Notes: generated by a model not told the origin, from the letters alone. DNA of 64,000 bases from Kluyvera sp036759925 (GCF_036759925.1 NZ_JAPKIB010000001.1:496001-560000), one strand, 5' to 3'; positions 41,210-50,543 are shown, numbered from the stretch's first letter. Numbers and translations are program-made.

Positions 41210-42967
41210 ATGACTTTTACACTTCGCCCCTACCAGCAGGAAGCGGTTGACGCTACCCTGGCCTACTTCCGCCGCCATATCCAACCCGCGGTCATCGTAT
41301 TGCCTACCGGCGCCGGGAAAAGCCTGGTGATCGCAGAGCTGGCACGGTTGGCGCGCGGCCGCGTGCTGGTGCTGGCGCACGTCAAAGAGTTGGTGGCGCA
41401 GAACCACGCAAAATACTGCGCGCTGGGGCTGGAGGCCGATATTTATGCGGCCGGGCTAAAGCGCAAAGAGAGCCACGGCAAGGTGGTGTTCGGCAGTGTG
41501 CAGTCGGTGGCGCGTAATCTCGACCATTTCCAGGGTGAGTTTTCCCTGCTCATTGTCGATGAATGCCACCGCATCAGCGACGATGATGATAGTCAGTACC
41601 AGCAAATTCTCAGCCATCTGGGGAAAGTGAATCCTCACATTCGGCTGCTGGGCCTGACGGCTACACCGTTTCGTCTGGGTAAAGGCTGGATTTATCAGTT
41701 CCACTACCACGGCATGGTGCGCGGCGACGAGAAAGCGCTGTTCCGCGACTGTATCTACGAGTTGCCGCTGCGCTATATGATCAAGCACGGCTATCTGACG
41801 CCGCCGGAGCGGCTGGATATGCCGGTGGTGCAGTACGATTTCAGCCGCCTTCAGGCCAATAGCAACGGGCTATTCAGCGAGTCTGACCTCAACCGCGAGC
41901 TGAAACAGCAGCAGCGCATTACGCCACACATCATCAGCCAGATTGAGGAGTTTGCGCAGACGCGCAAAGGGGTGATGATTTTTGCCGCCACCGTCGAGCA
42001 CGCTCGCGAGATTACCGGGCTGCTGCCCGCCAATGACGCGGCTCTGATCACCGGCGAAACGCCGGGACCGCAGCGCGACGAGCTGATTGAAGCCTTTAAA
42101 AATCAGCAGTTCCGCTATCTGGTTAACGTCGCCGTACTGACTACCGGTTTTGACGCCCCGCACGTTGACCTGATTGCGATTCTGCGCCCTACCGAGTCCA
42201 TCAGCCTGTATCAGCAAATTGTAGGCCGCGGCCTGCGCCTGGCGCCGGGAAAAACGGATTGTCTGATCCTCGATTACGCCGGTAACCCACACGACCTCTA
42301 CACGCCGGAAGTGGGTTCACCCAAGGGCAAGAGCGATAACGTGCCGGTGCAGGTTTTCTGTCCCGGCTGCGGCTTTGCCAACACCTTCTGGGGAAAAACC
42401 ACCGCCGACGGCACCATTATTGAGCATTTTGGCCGCCGCTGTCAGGGCTGGCTGGAGGATGATGAAGGTCATCGCGAGCAGTGCGACTACCGCTTCCGCT
42501 TTAAAAACTGCCCGCAGTGCAACGCCGAAAACGACATTGCCGCCCGCCGCTGTCGGGAATGCGACACGGTGCTGGTTGACCCGGACGACATGTTGAAAGC
42601 GGCGCTGAAGCTGAAAGACGCACTGGTGCTGCGCTGTAGCGGCATGGTGCTACAGGACGGCATGGATGAGAAAGGCGGCTGGCTTAAAATCACCTATTAC
42701 GACGAGGATGGCGCGGACGTCAGTGAGCGCTTCCGTCTGCACACCCCCGCGCAGAAAACGGCGTTCGAGCAGCTGTTTATCCGCCCGCACACCCGCACGC
42801 CCGGCGTACCGCTGCGCTGGATAACACCTGGCGATATCATCGCCCAGCAGGCGCTGCTACGTGCACCGGATTTCGTCGTCGCCCGTAAGAAAGGCGTCTA
42901 CTGGCAGGTGCGCGAAAAAGTGTTCGACTACGAAGGGCGCTATCGCCGGGCTAACGAGCTACGCTAG
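41210..42967 (+). CDS. radD: DNA repair helicase-like ATPase RadD
   Basis: SF2 ATPase that, in E. coli, aids RecA strand exchange and double-strand-break repair. 585 residues (E. coli 586). Visible motifs: Q-like TLRPYQQEAV, Walker A PTGAGKS (about residues 31-37), DECH box LIVDECHR, motif III LTATPFR, motif VI QIVGRGLR. A C-terminal zinc-finger region has CPGCGF, CQGW, CDY, CPQC and CREC. Its last four bases overlap the convergent blc gene. Confidence 0.96.
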   Translation: MTFTLRPYQQEAVDATLAYFRRHIQPAVIVLPTGAGKSLVIAELARLARGRVLVLAHVKELVAQNHAKYCALGLEADIYAAGLKRKESHGKVVFGSVQSVARNLDHFQGEFSLLIVDECHRISDDDDSQYQQILSHLGKVNPHIRLLGLTATPFRLGKGWIYQFHYHGMVRGDEKALFRDCIYELPLRYMIKHGYLTPPERLDMPVVQYDFSRLQANSNGLFSESDLNRELKQQQRITPHIISQIEEFAQTRKGVMIFAATVEHAREITGLLPANDAALITGETPGPQRDELIEAFKNQQFRYLVNVAVLTTGFDAPHVDLIAILRPTESISLYQQIVGRGLRLAPGKTDCLILDYAGNPHDLYTPEVGSPKGKSDNVPVQVFCPGCGFANTFWGKTTADGTIIEHFGRRCQGWLEDDEGHREQCDYRFRFKNCPQCNAENDIAARRCRECDTVLVDPDDMLKAALKLKDALVLRCSGMVLQDGMDEKGGWLKITYYDEDGADVSERFRLHTPAQKTAFEQLFIRPHTRTPGVPLRWITPGDIIAQQALLRAPDFVVARKKGVYWQVREKVFDYEGRYRRANELR

Positions 42968-43497
42968 GCGCGCGTCTGCTTCACCCACCGCAGGTTGTCG
43001 ACCGGGAACCCAAGCCCACGGGCGATGGTCAGGTAGTTTTGCTGTACCTGCGGCGGCAGCGTTGGCGTGCGCGATAGTATCCACAAATAGTCGCGGTTCG
43101 GCCCGCTGACCAGCGCGTACTGATAGTCATCATCCAGCGCGATGATGTTATAGCCACCGTAGAAGGGACCAAAGAACGACACCTTCAGTGCGGCTACGCT
43201 CGGCTCGCCGGTGAAGTACGCCTTCCCTTCGCTCTCTTTCCACTCGCCTCTCAATGGGTCAAACCCACGGTTCAACACGCTAATGCCACCATCCTTACGC
43301 TTGCCGTAGTGAGCGGTCACCTGCTCCAGACCGCGCTCAAAGCGGTTATCCAGACGAGCGATTTCATACCATTTCCCCAGATAGCGGCTAGCATCGAAAT
43401 GGCGAATCGGCGTCACCCCTTTTGGCGGGGTGGGTGAACGGCAGGCCACCAGCGCGAGCGACAACGCCACTCCGGTGACAACGGGCCATAGCTTCAT
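42964..43497 (-). CDS. blc: Outer membrane lipocalin Blc
   Basis: Outer-membrane lipoprotein of the lipocalin family that binds lysophospholipids or fatty acids. 177 residues with a lipobox (ALVAC, Cys19). Lipocalin signature GKWYEIARLDNRFERGLEQVTAHY, and characteristic FTGEPSVAALKVSFFGPFYGGYNIIALDDDYQYALVSGPNRDYLWILSRTPTL. In E. coli blc is beside sugE/ampC; here it lies between radD and a DUF523-DUF1722 gene, a different position. Confidence 0.95.
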   Translation of the reverse strand: MKLWPVVTGVALSLALVACRSPTPPKGVTPIRHFDASRYLGKWYEIARLDNRFERGLEQVTAHYGKRKDGGISVLNRGFDPLRGEWKESEGKAYFTGEPSVAALKVSFFGPFYGGYNIIALDDDYQYALVSGPNRDYLWILSRTPTLPPQVQQNYLTIARGLGFPVDNLRWVKQTRA

Positions 43498-43609
43498 GCA
43501 GTTTCCTCTCTTTACGATCCCTGGTTAAGTGTAGAGGATAAAAAGCCACGCGGCCGAAAGCGGGAGAACCTATGCTTGAGCTATGGCCCACCACAAACAG
43601 GACAATAAT

Positions 43610-44569
43610 ATGAACGACAAACCGATACTCGGCATCAGCGGCTGCCTGACCGGTGCTGCCGTTCGCTTTGACGGCGGGCATAAGCGGATGGGGTTTATTA
43701 TGGATGAGCTTGCCGAATGGGTGACCTTCAAACCCGTCTGCCCGGAAATGGGCATCGGCCTGCCCGCACCGCGCCCGGCGCTGCGGCTGGTGAAGACCGC
43801 AGATGGCGATACCCGCGTGCGCATGAGCCAGGACCTGGATTGCGACCTCACCGATAAAATGCACCAGTTTGCCGAGGAGGTGCTCCCGGGCGCGGCGCAG
43901 TTCGCGGGTTTTATCGTCTGTGCAAAATCCCCCAGCTGCGGAATGGAGCGGGTACGGCTGTACGACGAGCGCGGCAACCGGGGGGCAAAGGAAGGCGTTG
44001 GCCTGTTTACCGCGGCGCTGCAGGCGCGCTATCCGTGGCTGCCGGTGGAAGAGGACGGCCGACTGCACGACCCGGTTCTGCGGGAGAATTTCGTGGCGCG
44101 AATTTTTGCGCTGCACGAGCTGAATGCGCTGCGGGAAGAGGGATTAACCCGTCAGGCCCTGCTGGCGTTTCACAGCCGCTATAAGCTGCATCTGCTGGCC
44201 CACAACCAGCCGGGCTATCGTGAAATTGGCCCCTTTATCGCTCACCTGCACGAATGGCAGGATCTGGATGCTTTTTTTGTCGCCTATCGCGACAAGCTGA
44301 TGGCGATTCTGCGCCACCCTGCCTCACGTAATAATCACACCAACGTGCTGATGCACATTCAGGGCTATTTCCGCAAACAGCTCAACGACCGCCAGCGGGC
44401 AGAGCTTCGCGACGTTATCGTCAACTACCACGCCGGGCACCTGCCAATCCTCGCGCCGCTGACGCTGCTGAAGCATTATCTCGCCGAGCACCCAGATGAT
44501 TACCTACTGACGCAGCGCTATTTTTCGCCCTACCCGGACAGTTTACGGTTGCGCTTAACGGCCAACTGA
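43610..44569 (+). CDS. DUF523-DUF1722 (YbgA-like) protein
   Basis: 319 residues from the ATG at 43610, which has AGGA seven bases upstream; an earlier frame start at 43583 is less likely. The N-terminal DUF523 domain (PILGISGCLTGAAVRFDGGHKR, FKPVCPEMGIGLPAPRPALRL, FIVCAKSPSCGMERVR) has conserved Cys residues near 11, 40, 111 and 117. The C-terminal DUF1722 (YbgA) domain includes FHSRYKLHLLAHNQPGYREIG. E. coli YbgA has only the second domain, next to the photolyase gene. Function unknown; the Cys pattern suggests metal binding. Confidence 0.88.
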   Translation: MNDKPILGISGCLTGAAVRFDGGHKRMGFIMDELAEWVTFKPVCPEMGIGLPAPRPALRLVKTADGDTRVRMSQDLDCDLTDKMHQFAEEVLPGAAQFAGFIVCAKSPSCGMERVRLYDERGNRGAKEGVGLFTAALQARYPWLPVEEDGRLHDPVLRENFVARIFALHELNALREEGLTRQALLAFHSRYKLHLLAHNQPGYREIGPFIAHLHEWQDLDAFFVAYRDKLMAILRHPASRNNHTNVLMHIQGYFRKQLNDRQRAELRDVIVNYHAGHLPILAPLTLLKHYLAEHPDDYLLTQRYFSPYPDSLRLRLTAN

Positions 44570-44694
44570 AGGTGAGGTTTTCATTGCCCGTAAGGCAATA
44601 GGCGGCTATAATGCCGCCCGCTTTCACATCCGTGAAGCAGATCATTTGCCTGCTGCTGGGTCGCCTGTAGCAGGATTAATTAAGAGAGCTATCA

Positions 44695-44979
44695 ATGTTT
44701 ACTATTAACGCAGAAGTACGTAAAGAGCAGGGTAAGGGTGCGAGCCGCCGCCTGCGCGCAGCTAACAAGTTCCCAGCTATCATTTATGGTGGCGAAGCAG
44801 CTCCGGTTGCTATCGAACTGGATCACGACAAGCTGTGGAACCTGCAGAACAACGCTGAATTCTACAGCGAAGTTCTGACCATCGTTGTTGATGGTAAAGA
44901 AGAAAAAGTTAAGGCTCAGGCGGTGCAGCGTCACCCGTTCAAGCCAAAACTGGCTCACATCGACTTCGTTCGCGCTTAA
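44695..44979 (+). CDS. rplY: 50S ribosomal protein L25
   Basis: Binds 5S rRNA in the large subunit. 94 residues, the short enterobacterial form: MFTINAEVRKEQGKGASRRLRAANKFPAIIYGGEAAPVAIELDHDKLWNL with the 5S rRNA-contact RRLR segment. In E. coli L25 represses its own translation through the leader; a 125-bp gap precedes it here. A strong terminator follows. Confidence 0.98.
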   Translation: MFTINAEVRKEQGKGASRRLRAANKFPAIIYGGEAAPVAIELDHDKLWNLQNNAEFYSEVLTIVVDGKEEKVKAQAVQRHPFKPKLAHIDFVRA

Positions 44980-45005
44980 TCGCCGACAAGTCTTCGTGAC
45001 GAAAA

Positions 45006-45033
45006 AACGGCTCCTTACGGAGCCGTTTTTTTT
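45006..45033. terminator. Terminator shared by rplY and pehX
   Basis: Stem AACGGCTCC-TTAC-GGAGCCGTT followed by T8 on the plus strand and A6 on the other side. It ends rplY. Its T-tract overlaps the pehX stop codon at 45032-45034, so it can act in both directions. Confidence 0.92.
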
Positions 45034-46996
45034 ACTGCTTCGCCGCCTCTCGCACGACCGTCTCCTTCCCTACCGAGGTTATCACCTCATTATTCACGCT
45101 GTCTGAAAGCGTAATACCGCTTACCTGCGCAACGTTCCAGGCGTGCTCAGTATTATCAAACGTAACGTTGGTAAACTGGCTGTCATGCAGGAAGGTGATT
45201 TTGCTCGCCTGCACGTTACGGAACTTCACGTTGCTGAACGCCAGGTTCTGATGATAAGCATCGCGCGGATAGGTAATCCCGTAGGCCGCCGTCATCTCCT
45301 GCACCGTCATGCCATCCACCAGGATACTTTTCTTCGCCGCCGTGCCGTCAACGGTGACGTGCTCAACGGTCACGTTGCGGAACTGCGCGGGCTCAGTTGC
45401 TGGCGTGGTGTCATTCACGTCGGCACTGTACTTGATGGTGAAGATAAACGGCTCTTTCGCCAGATCTTTCATCGCGTTATTACGGAATAGTACGTCGCGC
45501 GCACCGCCGCCGTAGTACGGGCGGCTTTTCATTCGCAGGCCGATATCCGTCATATACATAACGTTATCTTCCGCTTTGATCTTCTCGATCCAGGCGCCGG
45601 TATGGCTGCCGGTCACTACCGCGCCGTGGCCTTTGCGGAAATAGTTGTTGAAGATCCATGCCCCGCTCTGCGGTTTCTGACCAAAGGTTTCGACGCCTTT
45701 GCCGAAGCCCGCCGCAAAGTTCATGCCGTCGTCGCCGGTATCAAAGAAGTTATTAAAGACCAGGCTATTTTGGCTATTACCCAATTCGATGCCGTCGGCG
45801 TTATTGCCGTCGAACGTCTTATGGCTGAGCGCATTCAGCGCAATATTTTCCGACTCCAGCACCATAATCCCGTGAAATGCCGGGTTGAGGATGGTCAATC
45901 CTTCAATGTAGAGATTGCTGACGCCGCGCAGCGTCATCAGGCTAGAGCGGCGGTTTTTGTAGGCGCTGTCGCGGTCCATCCCTTCAGATACCGCCAGCTC
46001 GGTCTGATGTTTTGCCAGAATCCCATCTTCCCCCACCTTGTTGGCGTTGCTAGCGCGATACTGCGGCAGCGCATTACCGGCTTCATCAACGATAGACTCC
46101 GGCCCGCCGTGCTTCACACCTCGCGTCCAGCCGTTACCATCGATGGTACCTTTGCCGACAATACGAATATTGCGGAAAGTGCCCGCGTGAGAGCTTCCTT
46201 TGTCGTCGGCCTCCAGTGCATTAATTAACGATGGTGGACGCTTCGGCAGCGGATTATCAGTATAGGGGTAAAGAAAGTAGCCTTTGTTCATCGGGTACTG
46301 CCCAGGGTCATCTGAACCCAGCAGCGTCGCGTCTTCGGCAATCTCCAGCGTCATATCGCTGTGTAAGAACAGCGCGCCGGTTTTAAACACGCCGCCGCGC
46401 ACGCTGACTTTGCAGCCTTGCGGATACTGCGCCAGCGTACAGCTATCAATGGCTTTTTGCAGCGCGGCGGTATCAAGCGTTGTTCCGTCGCCGACGGCCC
46501 CTGTCGCTTTGGCATCCACCACGTGCGGCACCTTCGTGGTGCGTAGGGAAATCGGTGCGCTGTCGGCGGACTCGTTGCCGTCCGAATAGACCGCGCGAAC
46601 GGTGAACTGGTAGTCGGTATCGGCTTTCAACCCTTCGACGGTGAAGCTTCGCAAATCAACCTTTTGCTGCCAGTGGTCGTTATCCAGCGTCTGGTAAAAA
46701 TTGTCGATATAGGGTTTCGCAGGGGAGAACGTGTCCTGATTGTCTCGCGCGCTGCCCAGCAGTTCACCGCCGCGATAGACGTGATAGTCCACCACCTTGT
46801 CCGCCTCCAGAAGCGGTTTTTCCCACACTAGCACCACGCTGTCATCGTCGACGGAGAGCACCGGCGACTGGACGTTTTGCGGCGCCGCTGACGCCTTCGC
46901 CTGAGCGGCTTCGCTATCATCACAGCCGCTTAATACGCCCGCGAGCATCATGGTGGTGGCCAGCGCCAGTCGGGAGTGCCTGAAGGTATTGTGCAT
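45032..46996 (-). CDS. pehX: Exo-poly-alpha-D-galacturonosidase (GH28) lipoprotein PehX
   Basis: Hydrolyses polygalacturonate from the non-reducing end, releasing digalacturonate for pectin catabolism. The start at 46996 (MHNTFRHSRLALATTMMLAGVLSGC) gives 654 residues with a lipobox LSGC (Cys25), so envelope anchoring is likely. A fibronectin-III-like domain spans about 45-170 (VLVWEKPL, YHVYRGGELLG, DTDYQFTVRAVYSDGNES). The GH28 beta-helix follows with catalytic motifs NADGIELGNSQN, DTGDDGMNF, GHGAVVTGSHTG and RMKSRP. Similar to PehX of Dickeya and Klebsiella oxytoca. Inserted between rplY and yejK compared with E. coli; a KdgR-type operator lies about 110 bp upstream. Confidence 0.93.
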   Translation of the reverse strand: MHNTFRHSRLALATTMMLAGVLSGCDDSEAAQAKASAAPQNVQSPVLSVDDDSVVLVWEKPLLEADKVVDYHVYRGGELLGSARDNQDTFSPAKPYIDNFYQTLDNDHWQQKVDLRSFTVEGLKADTDYQFTVRAVYSDGNESADSAPISLRTTKVPHVVDAKATGAVGDGTTLDTAALQKAIDSCTLAQYPQGCKVSVRGGVFKTGALFLHSDMTLEIAEDATLLGSDDPGQYPMNKGYFLYPYTDNPLPKRPPSLINALEADDKGSSHAGTFRNIRIVGKGTIDGNGWTRGVKHGGPESIVDEAGNALPQYRASNANKVGEDGILAKHQTELAVSEGMDRDSAYKNRRSSLMTLRGVSNLYIEGLTILNPAFHGIMVLESENIALNALSHKTFDGNNADGIELGNSQNSLVFNNFFDTGDDGMNFAAGFGKGVETFGQKPQSGAWIFNNYFRKGHGAVVTGSHTGAWIEKIKAEDNVMYMTDIGLRMKSRPYYGGGARDVLFRNNAMKDLAKEPFIFTIKYSADVNDTTPATEPAQFRNVTVEHVTVDGTAAKKSILVDGMTVQEMTAAYGITYPRDAYHQNLAFSNVKFRNVQASKITFLHDSQFTNVTFDNTEHAWNVAQVSGITLSDSVNNEVITSVGKETVVREAAKQ

Positions 46997-47103
46997 CTTG
47001 TTATTTTTCCTCTCAGTGATTCGCGGCACCCAGCTGCCGCGTCCTTGAGCCCTCCTGAATAAGGATGGCTCTCCATTTATAAAATCAAAATATATTTGCA
47101 TTT

Positions 47104-47124
47104 AAAATGAAACGTATTTTCATT
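47104..47124. promoter_or_regulatory. KdgR-type operator upstream of pehX
   Basis: AATGAAACGTATTTTCATT fits the KdgR consensus (AATRAAAYRnYRTTTYATT) at nearly every position. It lies 108-128 bp upstream of the pehX start codon. KdgR represses pectin genes in Enterobacterales and is released by 2-keto-3-deoxygluconate. Confidence 0.78.
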
Positions 47125-47236
47125 TATTTCATTGAGTATTAACTGAGAGTCAGGTCAAGTTTTAGCCTGGCTGAAAAACCATCGATACAAAAAATGCGAA
47201 GGGCGTCACCCAAAACAGGCGGGAATACGGATAGAC

Positions 47237-47264
47237 AAAGCCCGCTCAGGGATAAGCGGGCTTT
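47237..47264 (-). terminator. Hairpin after yejK
   Basis: Stem AAAGCCCGCT / AGCGGGCTTT (10 bp) with an eight-base loop, 13 bp after the yejK stop on the minus strand. The T-tract is short (TTTG), so termination strength is uncertain. Confidence 0.7.
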
Positions 47265-47276
47265 AAGAGGGACGAC

Positions 47277-48284
47277 TTAGCTTTTTCCGGAGGTCCGGCG
47301 CTGTAGCTGGTCACGCAGGTTTGGCGGCGTGCCTTTAATGGTCAGCGTATCGGTGGCCGGGTCCCAGTAAATTCGCTCGCCGAGCAGCATGGCGTCGAAG
47401 TTAATGGTTAAGCCACCGCCGCTACCGGCAAATTTGGTCAGCTGACGCAGGGTGCTGCGATCCGCCGGGAAGCTCTCTTCCAGTTCGTAGCCCTTCTCCG
47501 CGGTAAATACGCTGAAGCTCACTTCGCTCACGCCGGAGAGCTCTTTCGACAGCGACTCCAGCTCAATCTCCTCACCGGCCTGCAGCTGTTCGTTGCAGTA
47601 GGAGTAGACCTGCTGACGCACGTTCTGACGCTCGTTTTTGTCGAGCTGCGCTTCGGCGGCAAAATCGTCCAGCGCCTGCAGCAGGCCGCGGTTTTGCACT
47701 TTCGCATTCAGCCCTTCGCTCGCCCCGAGGAAGTCCATAAAGAAATCGGCGACTTTGCGCCCGACTCGCCCTTTCAGGAAGGTCAGGTAGCGTGTCGATT
47801 CCGGGTTGGTTTCCCACTCGGTTAAGTCGATACGTGCCACGATATCCGCATGGTTGATGTCGAGATAATGGGTCGCGCTGATGTCCAGCTCTTCGTTGAC
47901 GCGCATGCTGCTGAGATTATTCAGCACCGCGACCAACAGATACTCCACTGCCAGATAGCGGTAGTGGCAGAACAGCACGATCCCACCGTCGGCAAACGGA
48001 TATTTCGCTAGCTCGTCGCGCAGACGACCGGTGGCCGCGCGGCTGAACGCGAGGAAATCTTCCTCACCCTGACGCTGCAGCTTTAACGCCTGCGCCAGTT
48101 CGCTCTCTTCGGTAAACAGGCCGTAGGCTTTATTCTTCGCGCTGTACACCCGATGCAGCTCGGCCATCATCTCTTCAACCGGCGCGGTAGGCTCCAGCAG
48201 CGTGTCGCGCAGCACCACGTCCAGGTTTTGCTCATCGCGTTTGATAAGCTGATGCAAAGCAATCTGGTCGATATCCAGACTCAT
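47277..48284 (-). CDS. yejK: Nucleoid-associated protein YejK (NdpA)
   Basis: 37-kDa nucleoid-associated protein that in E. coli contacts topoisomerase IV and gyrase. The start at 48284 (MSLDIDQIALHQLIKRDEQNLDVVLRD) gives 335 residues, the E. coli length; the frame extends 11 codons upstream. The interior (YRYLAVEYLLVAVLNNLSSMRVNEELDISATHYLDINHADIVARIDLTEWE) and C-terminus (FAGSGGGLTINFDAMLLGERIYWDPATDTLTIKGTPPNLRDQLQRRT) are nearly identical. Divergent from yejL. Confidence 0.97.
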   Translation of the reverse strand: MSLDIDQIALHQLIKRDEQNLDVVLRDTLLEPTAPVEEMMAELHRVYSAKNKAYGLFTEESELAQALKLQRQGEEDFLAFSRAATGRLRDELAKYPFADGGIVLFCHYRYLAVEYLLVAVLNNLSSMRVNEELDISATHYLDINHADIVARIDLTEWETNPESTRYLTFLKGRVGRKVADFFMDFLGASEGLNAKVQNRGLLQALDDFAAEAQLDKNERQNVRQQVYSYCNEQLQAGEEIELESLSKELSGVSEVSFSVFTAEKGYELEESFPADRSTLRQLTKFAGSGGGLTINFDAMLLGERIYWDPATDTLTIKGTPPNLRDQLQRRTSGKS

Positions 48285-48467
48285 GTTAAACTCTCCTTTA
48301 AGATCGGGTGTATTCAACCACCCCCGATGCGACAGTGCAACTCACACATTACCGCCCTCGCGGCAGCATAATGGCGAAAGGATAACGCGTTACGCTGAAA
48401 AAAAGCGGAAAAAATGCTGCTGCTACGGTAATATACTGCCCTTTAATGAATAGACAGATTTCGATTT

Positions 48468-48695
48468 ATGCCACAACAATCCCGCTATAGTGATGAACAC
48501 GTTGAAAAGCTGCTGAGCGAGCTCGCCAATGTGCTGGAAGAACATAAAGCCCCGACCGACCTTTCTTTGATGGTACTGGGCAATATGGTAACCAACCTGA
48601 TTAACAGCAGCGTGGCTCCGGCTCAACGCCAGGCTATCGCGCGTTCTTTCGCCCAGGCGCTTCAGTCTTCTATTAACAGCGATCCTGCGCACTAA
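48468..48695 (+). CDS. yejL: UPF0352 protein YejL
   Basis: 75-residue helical protein, MPQQSRYSDEHVEKLLSELANVLEEHKAPTDLSLMVLGNMVTNLIN, matching E. coli YejL. No known function. 18 bp before yejM and probably co-transcribed with it. Confidence 0.95.
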   Translation: MPQQSRYSDEHVEKLLSELANVLEEHKAPTDLSLMVLGNMVTNLINSSVAPAQRQAIARSFAQALQSSINSDPAH

Positions 48696-48713
48696 GGGTA
48701 CAAGCAACAGTTT

Positions 48714-50468
48714 ATGGTGACTCATCGTCAGCCTTACCGAGAAAAAGTCTCCCAGATGGTTAGCTGGGGGCACTGGTTCGCCCTGTTCAACATGCTGTTG
48801 GCCATGGTGCTCGGTAGCCGCTATCTTTTTGTCGCCGACTGGCCGACGACGCTGACTGGACGCATTTTCTCCTACATCAGCCTTGTCGGGCATTTCAGTT
48901 TTCTGGTGTTTTCCGCCTATCTACTGATTCTGTTCCCGCTGACCTTTATCGTCATGTCTCAGCGCCTGATGCGCTTCCTGTCCGCCATTCTGGCGACGGC
49001 GGGCATGACGCTGCTGCTTATCGACAGCGAGGTCTTTACCCGCTTCCACCTGCACCTCAACCCGGTGGTGTGGGAGCTGGTTATCAACCCCGATCAAAAC
49101 GAGACTGCCCGTGACTGGCAGTTGATGTTTATCAGCGTGCCGGTGATTCTGCTGGTTGAGATGCTGTTTGCCACCTGGAGCTGGCAGAAGCTGCGCAGCC
49201 TGACGCGCCGCCGTCACTACGCTCGCCCGGTCGCCTGGTTCTTCTTTGCGTCGTTTATCGCCTCGCATGTGATGTACATCTGGGCCGATGCTAACTTCTA
49301 TCGTCCGGTCACCATGCAGCGCGCCAACCTACCGCTGTCATACCCAATGACCGCGCGTCGCTTCCTTGAGAAGCACGGGCTGCTGGACGCGCAGGATTAC
49401 CAGCGCCGTCTGGTGGAGCAAGGCGATCCGGAAGCCGTTACTGTACAGTACCCGCTCAGCGATCTGCGCTATCGCGATATGGGTGTCGGCAAGAACGTCC
49501 TGCTGATTACCGTCGACGGTCTGAACTATTCGCGCTTCGAACAACAGATGCCGTCGCTGGCCCGTTTTGCGGACAGTAACGTCAACTTTACCCAGCATAT
49601 GAGCGCGGGCAATACTGCCGATAACGGCATCTTTGGCCTGTTCTATGGTATTTCGCCATCCTATATGGACGGCGTCCTGTCAGCGCGTATTCCGGCAGCG
49701 CTGATTAGCGCGCTTAACCAACAGGGCTATCAGCTGGGTCTTTTCTCTTCTGACGGCTTCACCAGCCCGATTTATCGCCAGGCGCTGCTGTCTGATTTCT
49801 CACTGCCGCCGGGCAAATCGCAAAACGATGCCCAGACGGCAAGCCAGTGGACTAACTGGCTCAAAAACAATGCCCAGGACGAAAACCGCTGGTTCTCGTG
49901 GGTGTCGTTTAATGGCACCACCATTAACAATGCTCAGGCCAATGACCGTCAATATGCTCGCGCGGCAGCGGATGTGGATGCACAAATTGCTAAGGTACTG
50001 AATGCGCTGCGCGATTCCGGCAAGCTCGATGACACCGTGGTGATTATTACCGCCGGTCACGGCGTGCCGCTCAGCAGCCAGAACAGTAACTTTAACTGGT
50101 CACGCGCCCAGCTTCAGGTGCCGCTGGTCATCCACTGGCCGGGTACCCCTTCTCAGCGCATCGACCTGTTGACCGATCATAAAGATATTATGACGACCCT
50201 GATGCAACGCCTGCTGCACGTCAGCACGCCGGCAAACGAATACTCGCAGGGTCAGGATCTGTTCAGCGCCACGCGCCGCCATAACTGGGTGACGTCGGCA
50301 GATAACGATACGCTGGCGATCACAACACCAGCGATGACCGTCGTGCTCAGCCATAACGGTCACTATAAGACCTGGAGCGCGGCGGGCGAGAAGGAAGAGG
50401 ATCAAAAAGCCCAGCTCAGTTTGCTGCTGCAGGTGCTGACGGATGAAAAACGCTTTATCGCTAACTGA
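48714..50468 (+). CDS. yejM: Inner membrane LPS-assembly regulator YejM (LapC/PbgA)
   Basis: Essential inner-membrane protein of the alkaline-phosphatase/sulfatase superfamily that blocks LapB-FtsH degradation of LpxC and so sets lipopolysaccharide output. 584 residues (E. coli 586). Five N-terminal helices (about 20-190) are followed by a periplasmic domain with KNVLLITVDGLNYSRFEQQMPSL, SAGNTADNGIFGLFYGISPSYMDG and TVVIITAGHGVPLSSQ, a degenerate sulfatase site. Cotranscribed with yejL. The proline tRNA follows. Confidence 0.96.
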   Translation: MVTHRQPYREKVSQMVSWGHWFALFNMLLAMVLGSRYLFVADWPTTLTGRIFSYISLVGHFSFLVFSAYLLILFPLTFIVMSQRLMRFLSAILATAGMTLLLIDSEVFTRFHLHLNPVVWELVINPDQNETARDWQLMFISVPVILLVEMLFATWSWQKLRSLTRRRHYARPVAWFFFASFIASHVMYIWADANFYRPVTMQRANLPLSYPMTARRFLEKHGLLDAQDYQRRLVEQGDPEAVTVQYPLSDLRYRDMGVGKNVLLITVDGLNYSRFEQQMPSLARFADSNVNFTQHMSAGNTADNGIFGLFYGISPSYMDGVLSARIPAALISALNQQGYQLGLFSSDGFTSPIYRQALLSDFSLPPGKSQNDAQTASQWTNWLKNNAQDENRWFSWVSFNGTTINNAQANDRQYARAAADVDAQIAKVLNALRDSGKLDDTVVIITAGHGVPLSSQNSNFNWSRAQLQVPLVIHWPGTPSQRIDLLTDHKDIMTTLMQRLLHVSTPANEYSQGQDLFSATRRHNWVTSADNDTLAITTPAMTVVLSHNGHYKTWSAAGEKEEDQKAQLSLLLQVLTDEKRFIAN

Positions 50469-50543
50469 TTGATTAATTTTGAATCAATCGGAAAGCACTG
50501 ACTTGCAATCAGGGATAAAAGCGGTACTATTTTTGTCATGCGT

